Positions 10,703 to 20,375 of a stretch of 64,000 nucleotides of DNA are shown one piece after another. The DNA is from Panonychus citri. Taxonomy: Eukaryota > Arthropoda > Arachnida > Trombidiformes > Tetranychidae. Position 1 is the first letter of the stretch. Every line of letters begins with the position of its first letter. The notes beneath the pieces are model-generated. The model was not told the DNA's origin. It saw only the letters and a program-made list of their open reading frames with translations, and ran no database searches. A program made the position numbers and the translations under genes. The stretch is taken from NCBI RefSeq assembly GCF_014898815.1, contig NW_026515523.1, positions 186,001-250,000 of the forward strand, written 5' to 3'.

Positions 10703-10721
10703 GGAAGCGCCAGTTTTGTAA
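10703..10721 (-). promoter_or_regulatory. Intercassette CGCT element for cassette 3
   Basis: Plus strand reads GGAAGCGCCAGTTTTGTAA followed by G, 119 nt before the cassette 3 start codon. The core is intact and the T-run is interrupted. Confidence 0.55.
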
Positions 10722-10743
10722 GTAATTGAGAAAACTATGTTAC

Positions 10744-11612
10744 CAATAACCGAAATTTCAAATTCTGTCCAAAGAGATGGTTCAATTCCATTGGTAACTG
10801 TACATCCATACTTTGATTCGTGATTTTTGTTCACCTTTGAAATGATTATCTCTTCATCTAATATTTTCATGTTATTATCCATGTGATTGTCTAATATAAT
10901 CCATGATGAATCTGGGAAAATAAAAGGAAATGCAATTAGAATTTAAATTGTCCAAGAAACGATATCAATATCGAACCTTTGAAAACTTTCCAAATGGTTT
11001 GAGCTTTTGGTGAACTCTTTCCGGAACATCTTATGTTTAAATGATCATTTAGGTTCATTTTATAAAATGAATCGGGTTTAATTGTCCATTGAGGTGAACC
11101 TAATCATATTTGATTGAGAAAAAATTATTTTCAATATTAGATTGGTAACAATTTACAAGAAAGAAATCGCTAGATTTGTATTACCTTCAATTGCTACTTG
11201 GATTGTAGATGAATCTTTACCAAATCCATTTGTTACAACACAAGAGTAATTACCATTGTCATTGGTTGATAAAATTGGATCAATCATTAAGATTGAACTG
11301 GTTGATAAATTTTCAATTCGAATTGTTGATTGTGAATCAATTGGTGAACCATTTTTGTACCAATTAAATCGTAAAGGTTTAGATCCACTTTCAATTGTAC
11401 ACATAAATGTAGCAGCACCGCCGTCTTTAGGCTTAGAGTTTGATGTTATTGGTCCAATTTTAGGAGCTTGATGTTGATATATTTTGGACAATTAATTTTA
11501 TTGCATTCAAATACACACTTACGGGTTAACCATACTTACCATTTTGAGCATTTGTAGTGTTTGAAATGCTAAATAAAAGGAAACAGTTCAATACAAATCG
11601 CGAAACTTTCAT
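10744..11612 (-). CDS. sDscam variable cassette 2
   Basis: Exons on the minus strand are: signal peptide 11612-11540 (MKVSRFVLNCFLLFS), Ig1 11466-11185 (APKIGPITSNSKPKDGG; NYSCVVTNGFGKD), Ig2a 11099-10977 (GSPQWTIKPDSFYK to QTIWKVFK) and Ig2b 10911-10744 (DSSWIILDNHMD to EFEISVIG). About 40 bp around the Ig1 donor recur at 28,549-28,590, inside an unrelated duplicated block. Confidence 0.85.
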
Positions 11613-11687
11613 GGTTGCTAACTGAGTAGACAATTGAATATAAATCTCAGTACTGGTTCGAAGTATAAATTAACTTGATTGTAACAT

Positions 11688-11706
11688 GAAAACGCTCTGC
11701 TCAAGC
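11688..11706 (-). promoter_or_regulatory. Diverged intercassette element for cassette 2
   Basis: Plus strand reads GAAAACGCTCTGCTCAAGC. The GAAA, the CGC and the final CAAG remain, but the T-run is lost. It is about 78 nt before the cassette 2 start codon. Confidence 0.4.
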
Positions 11707-11778
11707 CCGAATTTAGATGAAATAAACCGCGATCTCTGAAAAATTATCAGAGATCAAATAGATTCCTTTATATCTTAC

Positions 11779-12610
11779 CAATAATACCAATAGTAAATTC
11801 ATTCCAAAGGTTTGGCTCGAATCCATTTGATACGGCACAACCGTATTTTCCTTCATGGGCTTTATTAACGTTGCGAATATTTATTTCCTCGTCTGTAGTT
11901 TTCTCAATTATATCGTCATTATCCAATAGTGTCCAATGAGAACCTGAAACAATAATCGAAAGTGTATCAGCCATTGATGATCTTTTGTTTTCTATCTTGA
12001 GTAACTTTCTAACCTTCAAATTTTTTCCAAATGATTTTGGGTTTTGGATGACCAGAGGCAGAACATCTCAAGATTACATGGTCTTTATGGTTAAATTTCA
12101 CGTCTTGTTGCTTAAATATCCATGAAGGAGGGCCTAGAGATGCAAATTAAATCTTGATTATTAGAATTTCAATGTACTAATTAACAAACTTACCATCAAC
12201 AGTCAATGTTATAGCTAATGAATCGCTACCAAATAAGTTGGTAACTCGACAACTATAGTTACCATTGAAGCTTGAAGACATTGAATCAATGGTAAGAATT
12301 GATGAATCTCGAAGTTTATCAATTCTAATAACATCAGAATTAGTAATTAATCCATCATCTTTGTACCAATTAAATTCGAATGGAGGAGATCCATTGGAAG
12401 CATAACAAACCATTGATGATTTCTCTCCGAGTTTTGGTTTAACCATTTGGGTGAGATGAGCTTTTGGAGCTAAAGAAAAACAATACAATCATTATGGGAG
12501 ATTAGATTTACAATTTAGATTATTGTCTTTTCTCAACACTCACCTTCTTGATGTGATAAAACGACAAGTGAACAGGATAATAATAAGTTAATCATCAGAA
12601 TCACCGACAT
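11779..12610 (-). CDS. sDscam variable cassette 1 (most 5')
   Basis: Exons on the minus strand are: signal peptide 12610-12544 (MSVILMINLLLLSCSLVV), Ig1 12469-12194 (APKAHLTQMVKPKLGEK; NYSCRVTNLFGSD), Ig2a 12133-12014 (GPPSWIFKQQDVKFN to IIWKKFE) and Ig2b 11943-11779 (GSHWTLLDNDDI to EFTIGIIG). No further Ig exons lie upstream in the window, so this is the 5' end of the cluster. A diverged GCGCC element occurs 630 nt upstream at 13,241. The leader region of this cassette has a partial copy at 19,145-19,270. Confidence 0.85.
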
Positions 12611-12795
12611 CTTGATGATTGAAATCAATCAGGACAGTATCTCTGCTCAATGAATGGACTCTGTTTACATGTGTCAATGTTTATTCAATTGTTTACAATC
12701 AACCAATTGTAAATTACCCGCCAGGTCTAAAAAATTACAATATGCTAAATGTTGAGGTGAAAATCGAAAACCACAAAAACTTGGATAATCAATTT

Positions 12796-13735
12796 ACTCT
12801 AATTCTTGAACAGTAGTAATGTCGATTTCCTTCCTATTGAGAAAACCTCTGATGCTGAAACACATCCTATTAATAAGATGAAACGGATGAAACCATGAAT
12901 GATTGGGCAGTTGATTGTGAATTAATGATTGAATGAAAACGGTAAATCACATCTGAGGAGCAAATAGTTTTTGTATCTTATTTTATTTCTCATTGAATGA
13001 GAAAAGTGAAAGATCACAAGCTGAAACATAAGAGACACTGAAGAACATCTTGGAATATTAGTGAAGAGAGTATAATTAAGCAATTAAAACTATTATAATT
13101 AGTTAATCTACATGTTGAATTGATGATTTAACCAAGAAAATTTACTATCAAAGGTGAAACAATTAGTAAATGTTTGAGAAAAAATTGAAGAAAACAAAAT
13201 TATCCAGAAAACCTCAACACGTTACACTTTCTTGAGACGAGCGCCTCTTGTGGTTAATTTGATTCTAATAATAAAACCAAAGAGCACACAGAATTTACCC
13301 CAAAGTCCTATTTTGAGGTCAGTATTATGAATCGATTATCAGATGACCTCTAGACATGTTCTTCTGATAATGATCTTCAAATTCGTAAGAAGAAATGATT
13401 AAATGAAACCTAAGTGTTGAATAATGTAACAAATTGAACCAACGAGTTATCTTGACAATCTATCAAATGGATACAATAAATGATGACAATGTAATAACTC
13501 CCTTAATTATCTCGAACCTTGAAATTATCGGGAACAATGATTACGATCATTTATCATAAAACTCATCCGTTAGTCAATTTAAAAAATCAGGTGTTTATCA
13601 TCATCACTGGGGAAAAAATTCGGTTGATTGGTAAAATCTTGAGATAATTAGATTGTATCAGCATTTAATTGCTTACAAATTGGCCTCATTGTAAAGTTTG
13701 AACCGCAAACAATAAGCTCTAATCTCACTATTAAT
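12796..13735. repeat. Segmental-duplication block, copy 1 (noncoding)
   Basis: No gene is seen here. The first part (about 12,796-13,380) recurs at 28,600-29,160 and includes the GAGCGCCTCTTGTGG element at 13,239. The second part (13,384-13,735) recurs at 19,428-19,770, 24,293-24,640 and 29,160-29,450, always upstream of a PAN-gene copy or at a duplication joint. It is the 5' flank of the duplicated unit. Confidence 0.75.
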
Positions 13736-13865
13736 ACAATTGATCAAAATCAATACATCTAAACGGTGTTGCGTGCAAAAAGTATAACATTTTTCACGAC
13801 TGTAAGGTAATACAATTATTTATGATCAGTTAATTAACATAAAGCCAGAATAATACCTGAGTTTT

Positions 13866-14154
13866 TTCAATGGTTTAATAGTGAAGGTTCACCTCACAAC
13901 GTTAATTGTGAACTATTAACATTAGCCCCTTACTCCCCGGACTTGAATCCAATAGAAAACGTTTGGGGACTAATGAAAAAGGATTTACTTAATTCAAATG
14001 AATGAGCAACAACAACGGAAGAAATGAAAACATTGATTATCAATTGGTGATCAACTAAACAGTTAAATTCTAATTTTTGTAAATTGCTATTCGATTCAAT
14101 GCCTGACAGGGTTGAAGGTGTAATTAGCAACGATGGTTATCCATTAAAATACTA
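13866..14154 (+). pseudogene. Tc1/mariner transposase C-terminal relic
   Basis: Reading the plus strand gives the classic catalytic block APYSPDLNPIENVWG followed by LMKKDL, which contains the last acidic residue of the DD34E triad. Two in-frame stops (after NSNE and after INW) break it, and only the C-terminal part is present. It lies inside duplication unit A between the 5' flank and PAN-gene copy A and is absent from units B and C, so it inserted, or was kept, only here. Confidence 0.8.
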
Positions 14155-14487
14155 AATCGTAATTGATAAACATGAATTGATTATCACTGTTCCCTTGTGA
14201 TACCTGCGCAAATGATATAAAATCACCGTCAAACTCATTTTCTCCGACTGTGTAATGTTGGTTCATTTGTTACATATTCAATTCAGGTTTAATTAGATAA
14301 GATATAACTAATCTAAAAAAGGGAGCCATTTCTAATAGATGACAATAACTTTTAGTGAGCCTCACGTTTAGTTAATACAAATAATTTTATTAATGATCAG
14401 TTAATTACCATAAATTTATATTATAATAAAATTTATTCTATCTCTCTCTTTAATTCCTTTAATTTAGTTATTCATTGATTTTGTAAA

Positions 14488-17400
14488 ATGATTGTGAATT
14501 TCTTAGCCTTAATATTTCTAATAAACCTTTACATACTCCAAATATCTACTGGTGAGTTTCGACGATTAATTAAAAATAACAATCCATCTCAATTAATCAA
14601 TATCCACAAACATCAACCTTTAATTGTCTTAGAGTCTCTTCATGATCTCCCTTGGACAGTCGACAAAGGTAATTGGATAATAACAGCAAAGTTGATCTCG
14701 GTAAGTGAATCTTCATTTTCTTGTTTAATAGTTGAATAGTTAATTAATTGAATGTACAATTTAGTCAAATAATGAAGTTTACGATATTCGAGAGTACGTT
14801 CATTCAAGTGAAGTTGTTCGTGGTAAAATTACAATATCTTCTGGAGATGATAAGTTGGATATTTTTTATTCCAGTGAATTTGAAAACGATAGATTAGTTA
14901 TTCAAAGTGAGTATTGTTGACGGGACCTTCGATTCTGTTCAGGATCAATGGAAAAAGTTTTATCTGGGTAAATATTGGGAATATTCTCATAGCTTTATTA
15001 GAGTTTATTTGCTGTTTTGATCTAACTTTAATAGGAAAAATATGAAAGTACCACTATGAGAGGATTCCCAGTCCATTCTGCAAAGACAACGTTCAATAAA
15101 AATCTTAATATTACTTATTATTACAAAAGTGAGTTGATTATTCAAGAAAAGAAGATGATTTTAGCTTATTACCAATTCTTTCCAAAGCTTATTTAGACTT
15201 ACCTGACATATTACAAGCAAGTCGATTACAGTTAAGTGGCTTGGATTCGTCGTTTGGACTTATAGCTAATAGAGAAAAGTTTTATTTGGATATTTACTCA
15301 TTGGAAGAATCAGAGGAAGAGTTTGGTAAAACAGTTACAGTAAGAAGAATACAAGACATTTTTATCAAACATTTTACTATTATTAAGATAATTTATCATC
15401 TTCAGGTTACACCAGGAATCGGTTGTCCCTTGAACCTCATAACATCAGAATCTCATGACTGGCTTATGATACCAGAAATGTCAAAATCAAATTATCATTT
15501 CATTGCAAGAACTACTGTTGATGGACCCAAAAAATCAAGCACTTTGAGTGAGGTAAAGTAATATTTCTATTAGCTGAAAGATTATTACAACACTTTGTTT
15601 AGATTTAAATCATTTCGAAATTAATATTTATTAATAATTTGTTTTCTGTATATTCTAAGATGTTTGTTAACAGTAAAGATCTAACCACAAGTTTGAAAAC
15701 AGTAGAACAAGGGATTTTAACAGAATCTCTTTACGATTATAACTTGGGAACTGTTTATGTCTCATTGAAAAAAGGTCGTTGTTTGGTCTCTAGTGTTGGA
15801 CCAAATAGTCCAGGAATAAGTAAATATAAAACATTTGGTTCAGATGGATTCCTCAATTATGAAGAATTATCGAGATACATTTAAGTACTCATACCTTGGT
15901 AAATATTTTATCGTAAGTTTCAATATCATCCACCAACAATTCCCTACTAAAATTGAATAATTTCAACTCTTTTCATATTGAATACAAAAGAGACCAGGAT
16001 ACGAAACTTATGTTTGGGAAAGAACTGATTACAATTACGCATTCGAGGGAGAAAAATATGATAAATTCGTTACTAGTCATTATTTTGTTTCGTCAGTAAG
16101 TAAACATGAAAATTGTCCATTTTACGATTAACTTTTCATCCATTTTACGATTAACTTTTAACTTTCAAAATTTCGAATTATCAACAGGCTGATGCAAAGT
16201 TATTCAAAGATTTCATTCTAGTGAGAACTACGACTAACAATTATAAAAAAGTAAACAACGTAAGTAAAGAGAAACCAATTAACTAAATCAACTAACTAAT
16301 AATATTTTTCTCTCAATGTTCAGGATACTTTTAAATGGATCGAAACAAAAACAAAAGATTATTATGGATTAGAAGAAGTAGAATCAGGTCGAGATTATGA
16401 GACTGAACTATCATTACGTTTCAGTGATTGTTACCAGGACTCTACCGAGAGAAAGACTTTGGCAATTTATTTCACTTGTAAAGATCAATACAATGAATTG
16501 GACTGTGTAAAGTATGCAGAAAAACATTATAATAAATTTCTCGAAAATCTCAAGGATACTTTGTTGAGTCAAAATATTTCTCCTGCAAGAATAGCCAATA
16601 TTGACTTGGTTTTTGAAGGTCAAAATATCAAAGCATTAGTGACCTTTTTGAAAATCCCTAATATTGAAGGTGAGTGCAAACCGATAATTGAATATAAACT
16701 GATAAATAAAGTTCGTCGTTTCTTTTGCATCATCAGACAGTTTACAAAAAGAGAGAATGAAATTGTCTCAGGAAGCTCTTTCAAGCTTAGATCGGATTCC
16801 TGCAGAATCGGCTGGAGATTGTCTTTACAAACAAGTTGAATTCTATTATGACCAAGAGTAAGTATTCATAGAGAAACTATTATATGAATTTTTCTAATAA
16901 CAATGTAACTGTTTCAAAGGGCGATTGTGTTTTGCTATGCTGATTACACAAGGCCAAGCATTTGTGGTAGGATTCAATCTTCAGAGAAAATCGTCAAAAT
17001 GGATGCTGGTACAATTTGCGATGTATATTATCCAGTCAAAAGTTACTCTCAATTTAGAAACGAAATTCATCTTGATAAAATGGAAGATTATATTCGCCGT
17101 CGATCATTAGCAATCTATATGACTGATGATGGTTTCATCTATTACAAATCGACAAAAGTCGTCGATGTCACTAATGAGTTAGACAAAAACAAAGACTCTT
17201 TCATCTTGGTTGCCACTATTAATAGGAAATTGATTGATTCCAATGTTTTATTAGCCAAAGATGTTTCCAATCTTGCTGATTGTTATCGTACTTGTGCTCA
17301 AGATAATGTTACTCTTTGTGAGACTTTCGTCTATTGTCAATATCCAGATAAATTGTCTTGTTATACATCTAATGTTATCTTTGCTAATTTATACAAACGA

Positions 17401-18194
17401 ACTACAGAAGATGAATCTTGTATAATCTACTCAAAGAATCGATTATTGGATTACATCAAAATATCTTCGAGAGAGTTTAAACAATCGTCTAGCATTGCTA
17501 TTGATGCTCCAATTGGTGATTGTGCTTCAATATGCAGTTCATCTGATGAATGTTTCTCATTCCAACAATGTGGTGGTTCTTGTACTTTGAATGGCTATTA
17601 TACCGATTCGATATCCCAGAAAAGTGGTGATTGTGATATTTATATTCGTGAGTATTATGGTTCATTTCAATAGTATAATAATTGCATTTCTTAATAATTA
17701 CAGCGGAAGTCTCTCAACAATTCACATCAACTGGACGTAAGCTCGTCTCTGAAGTTTTTCACACTGAAGTTAACCTAAATTTAGATCAATGTGCTGCTCT
17801 TTGTCACAGTTGGACAAACACCAACGAACCTTGTGTATCATTCAATTATTGTTCTCAAAATGGTGAAATAAGTTCATGTAACTTATCAAAATATTCAACC
17901 AACGATAAATCAGCAAATTTAGTTGATTCAGGAGTTTGTAAGAATTATGAATACAAAAACCCAGCTAATAGAGGAAACAATTATTTGAATGATCGGGTTA
18001 GCGTCAGAGGAACAAGTGGAGGGGCTGCTTTTGGTATAATCATATTGTTCATTACCGTTGGACTTTTGCTTGGATTTATTTTCCCAATGCTTATCAATGG
18101 AAAACTAAAGGAAATTGTCACTGAAAAGTTTGTTTCATCATCTTCGTCGGAACGAGAAATCAATTCATTCCATTTTTCGAGACAAAGGGATTAA
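14488..18194 (+). pseudogene. PAN-module membrane protein, copy A (broken)
   Basis: This is one of four paralogues of the intact gene at 47,766-51,925. The leader exon is 14,488-14,551 (MIVNFLALIFLI) and a GTGAGT donor follows. The apparent ORF running on into the intron is a by-product. Exons for the extracellular body, the three Cys-rich PAN-like modules and the C-terminal TM segment (AFGIIILFITVGLLLGF) can all be traced. Two lesions disable it. About 130 bp are deleted at 14,910-14,917, removing an intron and the 5' part of exon 4. An 8-bp tandem insertion at 15,861 (AATTATGAAGAATTAT) shifts the frame of exon 8. The 3' half is otherwise well kept. A poly(A) signal AATAAA is near 18,239. 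Confidence 0.75.
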
Positions 18195-18439
18195 ACAGAA
18201 AACAACTATCCCATTCAAATTGTATTCATGGAACTATTAATAAATTCAAATAGTACATTTGTATTCACAATCTTCCAATGCTTACAAAGTGAATGTTACA
18301 CGAAATTTTTTAAATTTTCTATTAGGATCCATTTTCGAGATAAATGTATAATAAAATAATGAATAACTATTGATAACTAGAACAGGACACTTTATTATTT
18401 TTCGGCTGTAGAAAAAAATTAGCATCCGCCAATTCACAA

Positions 18440-18950
18440 AAATTGAGCTTAGGCCAATTAACTGACGATTCAAGACGTAATGTAGATCAATATACTTTCT
18501 ATGGTGAGGAATATCACACCAACATACTTCATGTAATATTGTCGGCAAAATAAAGAAAATTCTTCACTTGAACTAAGCAATAAAATGTTCCAATAACTAT
18601 TCCTAACTGCTAGATAAATAATCTGAGTGCAAATACCAACAATTGAGATGCCAAGACTCCAAGAATGGTTGAAAAAACTTCGAAAGTTCAACGTAATCGT
18701 TGTATCAGCATTATCAATATCTTTTGTAAATCCTTCCCATGGGTGTTGTATCATAAAAGCTCATTGGTGCTCGAATTCTTCTATCCAATATTTCGATATG
18801 AATCCAAACAGCTCCACTTAGGAATCCTAATGCAATGATGTGCGTTACCGCAGTTATCAATGATCCAATAAAATGCTTCTCATCGTGAACATTTCTTGTC
18901 ATTTCTGCTCTTAGGGTCCAAATATTCAATCATTGTGAAAGCCTTCAATT
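18440..18950 (-). pseudogene. ABCC-type transporter fragment (TMD2), copy 1
   Basis: On the minus strand the peptide RAPMSFYDTTPMGRI followed, after a frame change, by KDIDNADTTITLN matches the conserved intracellular loop of the second transmembrane domain of ABCC (MRP) transporters. There, RAPMSFFDTTPxGRI and FSKDID are family signatures. No nucleotide-binding domain is present. A second copy lies at 44,100-44,700. Both sit just 3' of a PAN-gene copy and so were carried along with the duplication. Confidence 0.7.
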
Positions 18951-19140
18951 CTGGTGATGTTCCATTCATCTCTACTTTTGATATTTGTCTCATTTGCGAC
19001 AATTGGCTCTATCCTTTAGGATACTCAATTCTTTTGGTTGGATATAAAACCATAATAAAAAATCTTGATCTACATTTGAACGAAGGCGATAATGCCACTT
19101 GGCGGGAGATGGATTGCTTTGTCGAAAATAAAGAATCTGG
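18915..19140 (+). pseudogene. Possible ABCC N-terminal fragment
   Basis: The plus strand encodes NWLYPLGYSILLVGYK followed by a DLHLNEGDNATW segment. This resembles the start of the first transmembrane domain of ABCC transporters (W-x-x-P-L ... GYK ... DL-x-x-LN). It lies head-on against the TMD2 fragment and is cut off by an sDscam-derived segment at 19,145. It is a short match, so the assignment is tentative. Confidence 0.4.
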
Positions 19141-19144
19141 TCAA

Positions 19145-19275
19145 GATGAGCTTTTGGAGCTGAAGAAAAACAATACAATCATTATGGGAGATTAGGTTTA
19201 CAATTTAGATTATTGTCTTTTCTAAACACTCACCTTCTTGATGTGATAAAACGACGAGTGGACAGGATAACACTA
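19145..19275 (-). pseudogene. sDscam cassette 1 leader fragment (relic)
   Basis: This stretch is nearly identical to 12,450-12,580: the start of the Ig1 exon of cassette 1, the intron, and most of the signal-peptide exon. There is no start codon and no Ig1 body. It is a transposed or duplicated scrap of the array. Confidence 0.75.
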
Positions 19276-19294
19276 TGATATATACAGTATGACA

Positions 19295-20375
19295 ATTTAA
19301 TCTACTACAATTAGTTAATCTACATGTTGAATTGATGGTTTAACCAAGAAAAATTTAAACTAAAGATGAAACAATTAGTAAATTTTGTGAAAAAATTATC
19401 CTGAAAACTTCAACACGTTGTACTCGTATGAAGAAATGATTACATGAAACCTAAATGTTCAATAATGTAACAAATTGAACCAACGATTTATCTTGACAAT
19501 CTATCAAATGGATACAATAAATGATGACAATGTAATAACACCCTTAATTATCTCGAACCTTGAAATTATCGGGATTAATAATCACGATTATATATCATAA
19601 ACTCATCCGTTAGTCAATTTAAAAAATCAAGTGTTTATCATAATCACTGGGGAAAAAATTCGGTTGATTGGTAAAAGCTTGAGATAATTAGATTGTATCA
19701 TCATTTAATTGTTTACAAATTGGTCTCATTGTAAAGTTTGAACCACAAACAATAAGCTTTAATCTCACTATTAATACAATTGATTAAAATCAATACATCT
19801 AAACGGTGTTGCGTGCAAAAAGTATAACTTATCGCACCTAAAATTGTGATAGGAAAATGAGAAATGTGTACAATTGAATTAAATTGTCATCTTCTTATCA
19901 CAATTTTAGGTGAGATAAGTTATACTTTTTGAACGCAACATCCTGCAGCAGATTTACCTTTATTGATTAAAATTGTCTTGAAAGATTTGATTGTTTAATC
20001 AGTCATCACCTGAGGGAATTGTTAAATACCATTCGAAACTCATTTTTCACGACTGTAAGGTAACAAATTGAACTCTGAAAAAAAGTTCCATATGCATTTT
20101 CGGTTCATTTAAATTTCAAACTAAAACTTTTCTAAATATAATTTTGGTTCATTTGTTATATATTCAATTTAGGTTTAATTAGATAAGATTAAACTAATCT
20201 AAAAAAGGGAGCCATTTCTAATAGATGACAATAACTTTTAGTGAGCCTCACGTTTAGTTAATACAAATAATTTTATTAATGATCAGTTAATTACCATAAA
20301 TTTATATTATAATAAAATTCATTCTATCTTTCTCTTTTCAATTCCTTTAATTTAGTTATTCATTGATTTTGTAAA
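19295..20375. repeat. Segmental-duplication flank, copy 2 (noncoding)
   Basis: No gene is seen. It carries the same 5' flank sequences as 13,090-14,487 without the Tc1 relic, and holds a small inverted-repeat element at 19,807-19,940. The proximal promoter part (20,090-20,375) matches 14,240-14,487 and 29,600-29,924. Confidence 0.7.
19807..19940. mobile_element. MITE with ~45-bp terminal inverted repeats
   Basis: The left end TGTTGCGTGCAAAAAGTATA continues into ACTTATCGCACC, and the right end is its inverse (GGTGAGATAAGT ... TTTTTGAACGCAACA). About 45 bp at each end pair with only a few mismatches, leaving a core of about 45 bp with no coding capacity. Unit A keeps only the left 25 bp (13,768-13,793), cut by a deletion. 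I see no clear target duplication. Confidence 0.75.

Noticed and set aside
1..12610. Twelve separate small Ig-domain genes.
   Set aside because: No cassette has its own stop, TM or terminator after Ig2; all end at a phase 1 donor compatible with the constant exon.
14488..14739. An 83-residue secreted protein encoded by the apparent ORF at 14,488 (and its counterparts at 20,376 and 29,925).
   Set aside because: The ORF reads through an intron. The intact paralogue shows a donor after the leader exon and an acceptor before the SLHDLPW exon.
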